Assembly: GCA_905250025.1 (NCBI GenBank)
Contig: CAJNOJ010000197.1
Coordinates: 81,824-145,823 of the forward strand
Source: Adineta ricciae
Taxonomy: Eukaryota; Rotifera; Eurotatoria; Adinetida; Adinetidae
Direction of reading: 5' to 3'
Length of the DNA stretch: 64,000 bases
Position numbers and translations under genes: made by a program. Below the pieces are notes generated by a model that had not been told where the DNA came from, made no database searches, and saw only the letters and a program-made list of their open reading frames with translations. This document shows, one piece after another, positions 32,319 to 44,777 of the stretch. Within the stretch, counting starts at the first letter, position 1, and each line of letters begins with the position of its first letter.

Positions 32319-33464
32319 TCATGCGAGAGCATTTGTATTTGTAAATGGATGCTTCTGAATCCACTGCAATGATGGACGACTATTGGGATTTTTGATCAAA
32401 CATGATTCAAGAATATTTTTAATTAAAAGTGAAGACGTTTGTGAACGACTTGATGGAGGTTGATGACTTTCATAGATAGGTGGCATACCATATGTTAAAT
32501 AATAAAGAATCGCCCCTAATGACCAGATATCTGTCTTCAACGTGACTAAATACTGACCTGTAATGCATTCTGGACCACTATAAAAACGTGTTCCGACGGT
32601 AATACGTCGTCGACCTGTGTTACAAGATGTTAATCTGAATAAAACGAAAGAAGAAAAAAAAACATCGAAGAAGAGACTTTTTCGAGATTTTTTTACACGG
32701 AAAGATCGTTTGTTGTGATTCCCAAGTCGGTTAATTTCAATTTATTTCCAATATAAACGAAACTATCGGGTTTTAAGTCTCGATGAACCTATTTCAAACG
32801 AAAGTTGTCTCTGAGAAAAGAAATTGTGAGAAAATGTGACTTACAATATTATATTGATAAAGAATCTGACAGATGTCAACCAGTTGGATCCAAATTTCCT
32901 TTCTATTCTTCGGCGGAATGAAATTATCGCTCAGTTTGGAATTTGATTCATGAAGTGTTCGAACATATTCTGTTAATGATTGATCACCTAATTCCATCGC
33001 GATTAAAGCAATATTTCGATGTGCATCGTAGTCGAAACCAAAAATATTGATGACAGAATCATTCGTTTCGCGAATACGACAAATCAAATCGATTTCTGTT
33101 TGAAATGATTTTATAATTTCTGTTGTTGTTAACTGTTGTTGTAAACGATTTAAATGAAAAATCTTTACCGCCGCGTAGTTTCCTAATGAAGATTTGTTTC
33201 TTCAATAAAGCATCAAGAAAAACTGTTGAACGACTCACCTGTTCCATCTGCACATGACCAAATCGAGCCAAATTTTCCTCCTCCACGACGTTGAAGTAGC
33301 GTATACAAATGATTTCGCAAACGAAATGTATGATACGCAAGCCAAAGATCTTCCTGGGGAATCGGAGGACGTCGATAAGCTCCTATTTCATTCGAATAAC
33401 ATCTCACATGAAATCTCGGATAAAAGAACTCACTTCGTCGTCTCTTTGCTTGTTGATTTCCCAT
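32319..33464 (-). CDS. Mps1/TTK-like protein kinase with altered catalytic residues
   Basis: Four exons: 33239-33464, 32845-33182, 32697-32788 and 32319-32634. The introns are 56, 56 and 62 nt, and the product is 323 residues. Kinase landmarks are a Gly-rich loop (GGGKFGSIWS, 61-70), Lys82 in YAAVKIF, alpha-C Glu105, hinge MELGDQSL, HRDLKPDS (190-197), DLG (209-211), VGTRFYSGPE and KTDIWSLGAILYYLTYG. The last motif, and CLIKNPNSRPS near the end, resemble TTK/Mps1 most closely. Oddities: the catalytic-loop Asn is Ser197 and DFG is DLG; metal binding may be weak, though the HRD Asp and both Lys/Glu partners remain. The N-terminus MGNQQAKRRR could be myristoylated. There is no N-terminal TPR region as in animal TTK, so it may be a derived paralogue. 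Confidence 0.85.
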
Positions 33465-34074
33465 TGAAAATTCGAATTGGTACTTTTTCTTTACTGATGA
33501 GAAAACTCAACACTAATTTCTGCTGTATATAATCACTTACTTTGTAAATTTTGTGGAAATAAAATGAACTTTTATGAGAGACATCGCGTGTTTTATATCT
33601 CTACTCTCCTCCCGAAGACATTTCGGCAAATATAACAGTTTTATTAAATTGAAAATTAATTAAAAAAATCAAAATCATGACTTTACTTTCTTAATCTTTA
33701 CATAATATTAAAAAAGCCAGAAAGAGAATTACAAAGTACACTAAAACCATTTATCTTCTCAATCGATTCAGACTGCGAATATTCAATTTGTATTTCATAA
33801 AACAAAAGCCTTCGTTTAACATTGAGATTTCTATCGGAAAACGTTTTTTTCTTTGAACACAATGTGATTCTGCATTGAAATTCATCTCGATTTAAAAAGC
33901 GTCATTTTATAAAAACGAGTTGATGATTTTCATATTCTATTTGACGTTAAAGATCGACTTGATTCGAATCTTTCCGATGGCAAAGAAAGGTTTGACGATG
34001 AAGACAAATTTATTTTTCACGAAACACAAACGAATGAACAACATCGAACATAAAATTTGTCGTTTTTTTTGTTT
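33465..34074. other. intergenic, no gene seen
   Basis: Kinase 5' flank (TATATA near 33522) and 3' flank of the acidic protein gene. No coding exon seen. Confidence 0.6.
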
Positions 34075-34726
34075 TTAAAAGAAAAATTCATCCGATAAGA
34101 ATTGATCATTTGAGAACAACGAAAACGGATCATTTAAAGGATGAACATTGTTGGATTGTTGAGTATTTGGTGGTGTTGGTGTGATGAAGAGATATGAATT
34201 TAATGAATCATCATCAAAACTATCGTGAGAAACATTTTCAGGTAAAAGAATAAATTCATCTGGAAAACTTTCCGTTATTGATATTTCATCGAAATACAAA
34301 ATATCTAAAGAAAAAGAAGAAAATATCGAGATGAACAAGAAGATTTTCAAAAGAACTTTGTGTAGTCGAAGTATTGTTTTGTTCAATTGAACGTTGTTGA
34401 ATAAGATATAAAAGATCATCAATGATTTCGATTTCCTCTTGACAGACTTCGATTTCTTCTTGTTTCTTCTGTCTTCTTTCTAATAAAGTTTCAAACGCAT
34501 GTTTTCGATATTCTTCATTCTGAAGATTCGAAAAGAAAACCTGACAAAGAAAACATTTGTCTCTTCGATTATTTGTCGCGAACAAACTTACAGCAATTTC
34601 ATCTGTTTCGTGAGCGATTGCGATGGGAATTTCATCGGTTGTCGTGTTTAAAATCGGATCTTTTTCGAGTGATTTCAAAAAATATTCCAATTCGTCAGAT
34701 GGATCATCAAATTGCAATGGACCCAT
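34075..34726 (-). CDS. acidic coiled-coil protein, unknown
   Basis: Three exons: 34592-34726, 34357-34540 and 34075-34304. The introns are 51 and 52 nt and GT-AG, and the frame closes to 182 residues. Exon 1 is acidic (MGPLQFDDPSDELEYFLKSL). Exon 2 is a charged coiled coil (RRQKKQEEIEVCQEEIEIID). Exon 3 is acidic with hydrophobic residues at intervals and a Pro-rich stretch, ending FLSDEFFF. Acidic stretches with spaced aromatics resemble transcription activation domains, but no DNA-binding domain is present. The exon 2-3 junction uses a weak donor (GTTCTT) chosen because it is the only one that keeps the frame. Family not recognised. Confidence 0.6.
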
Positions 34727-36293
34727 TTCACAATTGTAAATTTATGTTACACAAGACAAGTTTGACTTAACTTTTTATTTAGGAAAGTAGAGAAACGATA
34801 CGACGAGAAAGAATTTCATTGGATAAACACAAATTGTCTATGCGTAATAATTAATAAAAATATTCATTTATCTTTTACTTAAATATGATGAAAAAAGAAG
34901 CATTTGTGCTCTTGTCTTCGTCTTTGATATTCTTTTTCCTTCAAGATCGATTAGAATAAGCTTGAATGACTTTATTTGCCTTTAATCGATAATAAAAGAT
35001 AACTTTGACTTGAACAAATATGTTTAGGGCAAATTCATTTTATTCGTAAAAGAAATCTTCATCAGAAGCGTCATTGAATATTTTAAAAGAATCTTCTCGT
35101 CGTTTATTTGGATGAAGAAAGTTTTGTGCAAAAAATTCATCTCAGAATGAAATCCTGTTGTTCATCTTGTCGATTGAACAAGAGAAACGAAGGTGTTCGA
35201 AATGATTTTCCGTGTCAGAATTAGTAGATAGTTATTCATTTCGTTATTGACTTTTGTTGAGAAAATTTATGAACAAGAATCAATAAGAAACGAATATCTC
35301 GTTACTAAAAAAAGACTTTGATAAGAAATTTCAATAAAACAATGACGAAATAAAGTCTGTAGACGTACAAATTCATTTAAATTAATTATCGCCGAAAAGA
35401 GACAAAGGTATGTAATTATTTTTCTACTGTCTGAATCAAAAGATTGATAATGAAGAACAAAAGTCAGTTTTTGACATAATGTAATTTTTAAAAACCATTT
35501 TACTCGATGTTTTTCTAAACTCTTGATTAATCCTTTTCGAATTTGCGGATCTTATTGACATGGGATTTAATTGACTAAATCAAATAAAAGTAAATGTTTC
35601 ATTATTTAATATGAAAATTCCCACGGATACAAATTTATATCGTTACGTCAAAGCATTTAATGATATCCGGGACAAAGAATAGTTTTCTATACTGAATAAC
35701 TTTATTTTTATCCTTGTAAATCGATGTTTTTTTTTGTTTTAATCATTCGGGATTCGTTTGTTAATTTAAACAAAATGTATCTTAGAAAAAAAAAGAGTTC
35801 AGACATCACATAAAATGTGTGAATAGTAATTAACATAAAAATCGTTTATTTGAAAATTTTTATTGATTTCCTTTTTCCCCGAACTTTCTCTGTTTGAGTA
35901 ATCGATTCTTTTAAATAAACAAACGAGTCTCGAGAAAATCTGACCTTAGATAAAAAGCAAAAGTTCTGGAATTGAAGTGTCGAATCTCTTCAATTCGATG
36001 CATCAAATACTTTTGTCGTTGAAGTTACTTTAAAAACACTTCTAACAAAAATATCTTTTAAATGATGCACTGAAAACAACTTTAGTGTATATAATATTAT
36101 GACATTTTCTAATCATTCTGAATGCAACGAACAAATAATTTGCCTTTTCTTATTGTATATGATTCCGATGTCAAAAGAATATAAAACTCGTTTTTCTGAT
36201 ATTTTTATAAATCTTAATTGAAGATCTCACTTAAACATGAATATTTTCTTTTAAAAATAACGGAACAAACATGTGATATTTATTGTAAATTAT
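34727..36293. other. intergenic, no gene seen
   Basis: About 1.57 kb of AT-rich DNA without a coding frame of note on either strand. Confidence 0.6.
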
Positions 36294-37817
36294 TCATAGG
36301 AAATCTTTCGATAATCTTGGAATATAAATTGACGATGATAATGATGAACATTGTTCAGGTAATGTAATGACTTTTAACAATTTTATATTCGGTGAATCTT
36401 TCAAAATCAAACTTGTATTTCGTTTGGTTTCATTGAAACTTTTCAGATTTCGATGTTCGATCGTTAAATATTTGGAAAACATTTCATAATGATGTAAACC
36501 CAACATTTGTATTGCTGATGAACGATAATGACTCACACCCAAAATATAAAGAAAAAAATTGATTCCCAACGCACCGATATTCAACAATTCACTTAAACGT
36601 CTTAAAATACGAAATGTTAAAATCAAACGAATATTACAATGAATTGGATAATAACGAATGAGTATCGTCGATATTGTTTGAACAATCGCATAAGGAAAGT
36701 ATAAGGATAAAAATATTAAAGAAACTAAGGTCAAAGTGCCTGTTAAACGAGATCTTAAATGTTCATTTTGATTACTAACAATTTGTCTTGGAGTATGAAG
36801 ACGTTTTAAAATAGCTGAAAGAAATACAAATGATGTTGATGAGAAAAAGAAGAAAGAGTCAATACAGAAGATTTCTAAACTAACCTGCATTGCTCGCAAT
36901 TAAAATAATTGCTGGGAGAATTGTATAAGATAATAAATGAAAAATATAATTATGCCAAAGAAGAAAAAAATCCTTTTTATGATTTTCTAACGACGGAGAA
37001 ATTCGACAGACACACATTTGTTTGTCAAGAATGCGTTTTGTTTGATTGAATGTACCTTTGGACTTGTAAATCGCACTGTGTTCGTAGTTATTTGGTCGAC
37101 AATTCCATTCTTTATACATTAAATGTGGAATGTTAATTAATAGAGAAAGACAAATTAAAAAAGCAAGGACACGTCTGGCACATGTCGAATTACACAATCG
37201 ACGAGATAAATTTGGCCATTTTTTCGAATAGGGAGTACAAACAAGAATATAACGATCGAATGTTAAAATAACAATTGTCCAACACGATAATAAAATAATC
37301 GAATGTTTGATATAATCATGAAATTTACAAACAATTGAAGAACGAAAATTTAAAAGAGTTGTGGAAAATAAATACACAGATAAATCATTTGATGAATGAA
37401 GAACTTCATAGAATAAAGTAAAAAAATCAAAAAATGATAAAGCACGAAGATATTCAACGAACGAATGTTGAGATAATGGAAAACGACAAACAACGAAAAA
37501 ACATATGAAATTACCAATTAAACCAGTTAAACCAAACACAAGTGTTCCTGAAAATAATTCACATTCAGATTCCAAAAAAAAAAGAGTTTGAATCATTTCA
37601 TACCAATGACATTGATCCACCACCACCATGAACCTGAATCATCACTAAATGCTTGATTTAACATTGAATATGAATAATTTTTTTGTCGAAAAATGTCAAT
37701 ACAATCCATTATTTCATAATCTGAAACTATCGATTGTGTTAAAGGAGAAGCGAAGAGAAATGATGAAGATGTTCTTTCTGTTTCTTTTGTGAGAGAAAAG
37801 AAAGTAAATGATAACAA
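36294..37817 (-). CDS. rhodopsin-like GPCR (bdelloid-type)
   Basis: Three exons: 37604-37817, 36885-37547 and 36294-36814. The introns are 56 and 70 nt, both phase 1, and the product is 465 residues. The N-terminus is extracellular with an NYS glycosylation site. TM1 contains GLTGLIGNFICFF (the GN of class A). TM3 ends TFDRYILVC (DRY motif) with the ECL1 Cys in IVCKF. ECL2 is long with several Cys (MCVCR). The third loop carries LKRLHTPRQIV. TM6 has FPYAIVQ, and TM7 GALGINFFLYILGVSHYRSSA replaces NPxxY by NFFLY. The C-terminal tail is about 75 residues. The ligand is unknown; peptide receptors are the nearest type by eye. An alternative start is the Met at 37709. Confidence 0.85.
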
Positions 37818-39388
37818 ACATGGTTTTTTCCCTCTCTCTTCATTTCAAGTAAATGATTCGATAAATATTCAATTGAAACACAGACGGTTCAATGTCAACT
37901 CAACAAGATGATCTCATATAATTCTCTTTTTAATCGATTCAATCAATATCGTTGTTGTTGTTTTGTTTTAAAGAACTAATCGTCATTCTGCCTTTCATCA
38001 TAATACATATAAATGAGAAAATCTGCATATATAACTTCGAGTTAATAATCAGTTTTCTTACATGTTTAGGCGATGTCATTTAATGATTTTCTAGTGGAAA
38101 TGTCAACAAATGTCAGGCTATACTGGAAAACAAGTTATCTCCAAATATAAAAAGAATCATTAGAATTGACATGAATAAAACATCAAATGTAATACGAAGT
38201 CTACATTTGTTTCTATCTCTGATGATTATTAAAACATCATCCGGAAGAAATTGTCTATGATCGTCGACTACGTAAATAATACCTCGTGTTCTCTTCTCGA
38301 GCACTTGAGATCTGACGCATTTACTATTATGAGAAAAGAAGAAAAAAAAAGGCAGAGCGATTTTGTACTCATGATTTTTCTTTTTATAAGTCAATTGAAA
38401 TGAACACCTGTTGGAGTAGAGAATTTCGAGTAAAGAAAAAGTAATTCACTCGGCTTGGAATGAGTAGAAGAAAAAACGTTCGTGTCAAAGTATTAATCAA
38501 TTATTTCTCGTTCAGAAGTTTAATAGAAGAAATATCTTCTCGAAAAGAAACAAAAAACGCCTCTCCGTATTCGAAAGAATTTGAGTTTTGACTCAAATAA
38601 CGACAGTTATGCATATTTAAATAACAAATTCCGCAACATGTGCGAAAGATTAAAAAACCACTTGTTTCCCTGGAAAATATTTTAAATTAACGTTGCATAA
38701 GTTCGAGTGGGCGAAAATATTAATTTCACGCAATTGATCAAAAGGTGAAAAGAGTAGAAAATAGTTAAGCCCTGTACTTTTAACAGTCTTTAATTGTGCA
38801 TACGCACGAGTTAACTACTTTAGCTAAGATCAAGATTATTGAAAATGTAAAGAGGTAAAAGTACTTAACAGGAAAGAAGAACATTTGTTTTCTTGTCGAG
38901 TTTAATTGGAAATATGTCATAGAAATGTCTTCAAAGAGCTCGCTTCGTTAGAATTTTGTTTCGTGATAATTAACACGAAGCAACACGCGGCTCTTATTCG
39001 AACAATCTCAACATGTGGGAATGACAAAATGACTATGGAATCTACTGTCGAATAGAATTATAGAGACAGAAAATCGAAAAGCAAAAACGGTTTTTATGTA
39101 AACATTTCCGATGCTTCTACACGATGTGTAGACTTTTTTGACTAAATTTAAATTTTTCCGATTGATTGATATTTTTTGTGCTGAGATTATTTTGACCCGA
39201 ATGAATGATATACGAGATGAAAACAAAGGAAATGACGATTTCTTTTTTGTTAATTTTTGAGATTTGACTATGTCAATGTCAACTTCAGTCAATGGTGCCA
39301 TTTGGTATTTTTATCAATAAACATTTGTGTTTCTAAATTGATCTCGGAGTTTTGTTTGAAAGGAATTCATTGAAGAAAAGATCAACCA
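37818..39388. other. intergenic, no supported gene
   Basis: Divergent region of about 1.57 kb upstream of both the GPCR and the F-box gene. Minus frames of 93 and 97 codons (38113, 39008) lack domains, splice sites or promoters and are not called. Confidence 0.55.
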
Positions 39389-40468
39389 ATGGAAATGAAT
39401 GAAGATGATTCATTTATTCTTTACTCATTTATGATGATGAAGCTGTTCAAGTTATTCAAAAAACAAAAAATTCAAGGAAATGGTTCGCTATTTGAGGATT
39501 TAACCAATGAAATTTACTATGAAATCTTTGATTATTTATCTTACAATGAAATAACTTCCTCATTTTTCAATTTAAATATTCGTTTCAACAATTTAATTTC
39601 AAATTATCCACAACATTTTCATCTGAGGAATCATCAAGTCATTCCGAGATATATTCGTTCGTTTAAAATTACATTAACATCTCAAATTTCATTGTTCGAT
39701 TCAATTGAATCGTCACACTTTTGTTCCCTTCGTTCAATTTCACTTGCAAATTTACGGTGTGACCAAATTCTTGGAATTTTAAATACAATTCCTTCGAAAC
39801 AATTGGAACATATTTATCTTGGAATTTGTATTGATGATCGAAAAGCTAATTTCTCCAAAGTTTTATCTACAATTCAAATTCAAGTTCTCAGTTTAACCCA
39901 CTATCGACTGAAATCCTGTCAAATCAAAGATCAATTTTCTCTTGCAATTTCTGATTTATTCTCTCAATACGATCAATTAGAATATTTACAGATCAAATCC
40001 TGTGAGAACTTTTCTTTTCTTTCCGAAATTCTTCTGCGAACGCCAAAATTAAATTCACTCGATGTGTCCCTTCGAGAATCGAATCAATCGATATTGACAC
40101 CTAATCAATGTTATTTAACAACGCTTAATTTGCGTCCGCATTCGACTTGTTCAATTGCTGAATTGAAAGACTTTCTTGGTCAATGTTGTTCGCATCTACA
40201 CAACTTGTCTGTTTATTTATATGTTCACCGACATACGCCACCGGAATTACTTGTTGATAAAGATCAGTGGAAGAATATTTTACCTATACAACTGAAATAT
40301 TTTCGTTTGAAATCGATTCCCAATTCCTCGATTCATTTCTATCAATTTGGTATCGACAATGAACAGTGTCACAAACCTTTCCACGATCAAATCTATTTTC
40401 TGTCAGAACAACATCATGTTTGTCGAGTCCGTATCGATGCGGTTTTCGTCAAATATTGGAATAGATGA
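39389..40468 (+). CDS. F-box protein
   Basis: A 359-residue single exon. An F-box lies at about residues 34-75 (FEDLTNEIYYEIFDYLSYNE, then FFNLNIRFNNLI); this is the motif that binds Skp1 in SCF ubiquitin ligases. The rest is a degenerate leucine-rich-repeat-like region (LRSISLANL, QVLSLTHYRL, LEYLQIKSC, LNSLDVSL, LTTLNLRPH), presumably the substrate-binding part. F-box proteins of this shape are strongly expanded in bdelloids, and a broken relative lies at 56668. The true start may be a later Met (MMMKLFKLF at about residue 15). Its stop is 60 nt from the stop of the convergent propeller gene. Confidence 0.85.
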   Translation: MEMNEDDSFILYSFMMMKLFKLFKKQKIQGNGSLFEDLTNEIYYEIFDYLSYNEITSSFFNLNIRFNNLISNYPQHFHLRNHQVIPRYIRSFKITLTSQISLFDSIESSHFCSLRSISLANLRCDQILGILNTIPSKQLEHIYLGICIDDRKANFSKVLSTIQIQVLSLTHYRLKSCQIKDQFSLAISDLFSQYDQLEYLQIKSCENFSFLSEILLRTPKLNSLDVSLRESNQSILTPNQCYLTTLNLRPHSTCSIAELKDFLGQCCSHLHNLSVYLYVHRHTPPELLVDKDQWKNILPIQLKYFRLKSIPNSSIHFYQFGIDNEQCHKPFHDQIYFLSEQHHVCRVRIDAVFVKYWNR

Positions 40469-40528
40469 CATTTGATGAATATTTTGTATTGAGAAAAAAA
40501 TCTGCAACGAAAAAGTTTAAATAAATAA

Positions 40529-41558
40529 TTAAGGAACAAAGATTAATCCATGTGGAAAAAGTGATGTTTGAATATTTCCAATCAGTTCCATTTGATCTAA
40601 ATCAACAATGTCAATTCGATGACTCAATCCACACGAAATAAAAGCTAATTTGCCATTTTTTGTTACGATGATGTTTACAGGATTTTTGCCGACTTGAACT
40701 TTTCTTCCGAGATGCTTCGTTTCGAAATTGATTTCTTGTAAAAATCCGTCATCAGCGGAATAAAAACCGTTTTCGTAGCCAACGTTCATGTGTCGAACAT
40801 AAATCAATGATGGATTGACTGGTGAAATGATAAAACCGCTAGGTGGGTATTCTAGATTGATATGATAAACAATTTCATCTGTTTTTGTATCGACAATCGC
40901 CATATCAGTGGATGTTGACAATGTACTTAAGAATATAAACTGACCATCGGATGAACAACAAAGATTTTCACTTCCAAATGGTGCGTCAATTTTATGTAAA
41001 TACTTATTTGCTTTCAAATCAAGAACGGAGATATATGCAAGTTCTTTGTTTGCTGTATATGCTTTGGTTTCAGATGGAAGTATTGTAAACCAATGTGGGC
41101 CGTGAGCGTGAGTTGGAATCGAACAGATTATCTATATGGAAAAAATAGATTTTAACGGACCAGAAAAGAAACGCAGTGTGATTTACCTCCAGATCATTGT
41201 TTGTATCCATTTTTAAGATTTCTCCGTTGTTCGATTCACAAGAAACGTATAAATAACCCGTTTTGTGTCCAATTTGCATTCCGTGTGGTTTGAAATGGTT
41301 CGGACGGAGATTGTAAATATCTTTGACTTTATTTTCATAAACATCAACGGTAACTATCTCATGTCCTTCTCCATGATGATCGTTATAAGTTCCTTCTCGG
41401 TAAGGAATACTAACATACGCTAGATTTTCACGGAAACAATCAGCGATAATTTCATGTGGACATGCTGGAACTTGAATTTCACCAGTTTTCGTCAATGTGT
41501 TCAAATCAAATATTTGAATGACACTTTTGCCAACACTGACGACGAATAAACGAGTCAT
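40529..41558 (-). CDS. YVTN/lactonase-type beta-propeller protein
   Basis: Two exons, 41187-41558 and 40529-41131, with a 55-nt phase-0 intron; the product is 324 residues. It has about seven blade-like repeats of 40-45 residues with alternating V-x-V strands: SVIQIFDLNTLTKTGEIQVP; EIVTVDVYENKVKDI; KTGYLYVSCES; AYISVLDLKANKYLHKI; MAIVDTKTDEIVYHI; KLAFISCGLSHRIDIVDLD. A recurring PHEI/PHGM/HGPHWF/PHGL step is typical of YVTN and 6-phosphogluconolactonase-like seven-bladed propellers, best known from prokaryotes and fungi. There is no signal peptide. The bacterial-type repeat suggests possible transfer, but it has gained an intron. Function unknown. Confidence 0.75.
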
Positions 41559-42180
41559 TTTATCAAATGACTACACCTACTGAATGAATGAATGAACGAT
41601 TATACATATAGCATGACCGTTCATATGTCTTTTTCATTTATCTATTCATTTCATCTTTTCCGTTCTGTACGAGTGATCTATTCTCTTTCTTTTCTCTTTC
41701 CTCGAATTTTTCTTTTGGCAACTTATCTTTGAGGAAGATACGCGGACTCGTTCAACTATTGACCGCATATTGTCTAATACTCGAAAAGATTTTTGTTAAT
41801 AGATATTTCATTAGCTGAGCGTTGACAAGATTTGTTCACGAATTACTTCATCGTTTATTTTTATTTTCAATGAAACAAGTCTATTAGTACATAAGGGAGA
41901 TTTTGATTGCTTTGGTATAAATGAGTTGAGTAGGACTAAAGCTTTTCAGTATGAATTTGTCGAATTCTACCTGCGATCGTCGAAAGCCGTATCCAATGTA
42001 ATACAACTAATCTATTTTTGGATTCTTCGTGATTTACTCCTTTTCGCAGAGGTACTTTAACTAATGACGCCTTGTTTCACTTTTAATGTCAGCAGATACA
42101 TTACACATAATAAATCGATCGTAAGCAGCAGCTTTATTGCTTGTATAAACTAAATCAATATTAAAGACTGGTTGCGACAT

Positions 42181-42199
42181 CTGGGCTTCGCCCGGCTAG
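42181..42199. repeat. GC-rich hairpin followed by CTAG (Helitron-end-like)
   Basis: The stem GGGC/GCCC with loop TTC sits inside ctgggcttcgcccgg and is directly followed by CTAG. Helitron 3' ends have a short GC-rich hairpin followed by CTRR. The base after CTAG is A, where a Helitron insertion expects T, and no 5' TC end or Rep/Hel gene was found, so this is weak. It stands out as a GC island in AT-rich DNA. Confidence 0.25.
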
Positions 42200-42334
42200 A
42201 ATAATACGACTTCAAGTTTATTTTAATCAGCACCAGGCTTGAATTTAGAACAATTTCTGTTGAACTTAATTTTTTACACGTTTCAATGCCAATAACGTTG
42301 ATAAAAATAAATACATTTACCGTTATTCCACCGC

Positions 42335-42370
42335 GTTTATTGAATAGGCTGTGTAATTAATTCAATAAAC
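42335..42370. repeat. 11-bp perfect inverted repeat (hairpin)
   Basis: gtttattgaat (42335-42345) is the exact reverse complement of attcaataaac (42360-42370), with a 14-nt loop. It could be a transcript hairpin or the remains of a palindromic element. No gene is adjacent. Confidence 0.4.
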
Positions 42371-43290
42371 TAGGACACCCTTTTGCACAATATTCCGTAT
42401 TTTATAAGAAACTATTACTATTAAAATAAAATCGTCATTAATACGCTTATCGCTGTCTATGTACATCTACAAAAATCATAAAAAAGAATGTATCGGAGGC
42501 GACTAAAAACATATCGCGTATAAGTATATTATTATGTTAATTACCCAAGAAGAAGATTTTTCTGCACCACTTATGAATTCGAATCTCTGAACGCTGGCTT
42601 TAATTGACTGTATTACTCTCATCCGAATGACCAGATGAAGGGAGCATCCCGTTAGACAAATGCAAAAGCCGCCTTCCAAAATATGCATGCGTGCAATCTA
42701 CAGGGAAGTTTTGTTACGTTAGATCATTTTGGCTTTTCAAATTATAGTAATACTTCGCGTATTTCACTGCAATTGAAAGAAAACCTCGTAATATGGATCG
42801 TCTCCGCCACCCAAATGATATGAACGAAAGCAACAAACATCTCGAATGATTAATTGCTCCAGTATAAGGGAAATACTACACGGTCGAAATATGCTGTTCA
42901 CCCTCCGTATATATCTACAACATCGTGAAGAGATTTCACTGCCGAAGACATACTGACCCTTGGTATCGAAGAACTCAATGCAAACGTTGTTGTTAGTTGT
43001 TCAGTCATTTTTCTTGTTGTGAAATTGTAGTTTAGATCTGATTATTTATAGAAAAGAAATTCTGAATCGTGTCATTTGTGAATGATGTCGAGTTGTGATC
43101 ACCGATTTTTTATAACTTCGTCTAGAGCAATGTATTAAGAACTGACGATATCCTATATTAATGTTTTGTATTTGTATGATTGAATGAAAATTTTACAAAA
43201 AGAACTCAATCGTAAATTTTGAACTACATCAAAAATAAATTATATTATATAATAAAAACAGTTTAATGAAAACTTTATCTTCTTTCTTTT

Positions 43291-44777
43291 TTATTCGTAT
43301 TGAATATCGAATTTTTGTACTCGATGATTATCTTTATCAGCGACAAACAGATTCCCATGCCGATCGAATGTAATTCCTTTGAGACTATTAAATTGATCAG
43401 CATCATTTCCTTTTCCACTGCCTCCAACAACGATTGTACCTTGACGTGCATCTTTTAGCCAACGTACGACGCGATCATTGCCTGAATCAGCAATATAAAT
43501 ATTACCTAAATGATCCCCAATAATTCCACGTGGAAAAGACAACTGTTGCAGATGATTTCCCGGCCCACGCCCGCCTGCAACAACAATTCCGGCAGTAGAA
43601 TTTTTAAACCATTTCACTACCCGATGGTTCAACGTATCGGAAATATAAATTGAATAATCTTGATCGACAAAAATATAAGTTGGAAAATGCAATTGATCAT
43701 GACTACTACCTTCTCCGTTTCCTCCCGCAACAATGACTCCTTCTAAGTTGCCTTGTTTCCATTTTCTAACTTCATTATTTTTCCAATCTGAAACGTAAAG
43801 ATCACCATTATTATCCATTGTTATTCCCCAACAATTAATATTCGAAATAATTGTCTCGAAATTTCTTTCGTCTCCACGAAACCATCGAACAACGCGACAA
43901 TTTCGATAGTCACAAATAATTAATGAATCATTTCTTTTATCAAGAATAACATCCGTTGGATAATTTAATTGATCCATTCGATTTCCCTCGCCATTGCCTC
44001 CCACAATCACTTCACCATTAATTCCACATTTATATTCAATGATTCGATGATTTCCACAATCAGCGATATAAACTGTTCCATAATTATCATCAATACAGAG
44101 TCCATAAGGAGAATGTAATTCATTATTGTCTTCAATGTCACCAGCGACCGTTGCCCCAAATTCTTTCCATCGACTATTATTTGCGATTCTCAATGATGGA
44201 ACAAATTTTCCTACAAAGACATAAATGATTTAGTCATTTAATACAAACTTTTCTTCTTACCAAAAGAAGCTAAAACAGAAATTTGACTGATAAATTCGGT
44301 CGGATGTTGTTGAATGTAAATATTTGGTGAACGATCGAATTGTTGTTGTAATTTTTTAAGTTTATCTTTGAAATAATTCAAATCGATTTCGTTAAAATCA
44401 TTTTGTTGTCGAAGTTTCCTCAACTGTTCAGTTAGTTTCATAAAACAAATATCGATTTGATGAAAATATTCATTGGTATGTTTAAACAGAATCTCTTTAC
44501 ATTGATTTGCTGTTTCATGAATTAACTCGATTGATTTTTCTTCCCATTGTTCAATTTGCTTAATTAAAGAATATTTATCCGGTAAATTAATTTCGTCGTT
44601 AAACGTTTCTTGAAAAAGGTCACGTTTCAATTCTAAATGATCCAGTTGACGATTCAATTCTTGCTGATGCATTGTCAAATGATCGAAACAAAAATCTTGT
44701 AAACAACCAGAACACGTCGACGTGAATCTTTCTTTTCCGCATTTAACACAGTGAGATTTTTGTATTTCTGCTGGCAT
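43291..44777 (-). CDS. B-box / coiled-coil / NHL-repeat protein (TRIM-like without RING)
   Basis: Two exons, 44261-44777 and 43291-44210, with a 50-nt phase-1 intron; the product is 478 residues. The N-terminal B-box has Cys10-x2-Cys13, Cys22-x2-Cys25, Cys30, His33 and His37. A coiled coil covers about 38-150 (QLDHLELKRDLF, KLTEQLRKLRQQ). From about residue 190 come six NHL repeats with the pattern LxxPxGIxxDxxGNIYIADSxNHRVVRW, which form a six-bladed propeller. In TRIM-NHL proteins the propeller binds RNA or protein; no RING means no ubiquitin-ligase activity of its own. B-box-NHL proteins of this build are numerous in bdelloids. GGxGxG loops recur between blades. Confidence 0.85.

Larger units (their letters stand above)
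41559..43290. other. intergenic with two short hairpins
   Basis: About 1.7 kb without a supported gene. It contains hairpins at 42181-42199 and 42335-42370 (listed separately), which may be traces of old mobile elements. Confidence 0.5.

Noticed and set aside
42181-42199. Helitron insertion
   Set aside because: Hairpin plus CTAG is suggestive, but the next base is A rather than T and no 5' TC end or Rep/helicase gene is present. Kept only as a weak repeat.
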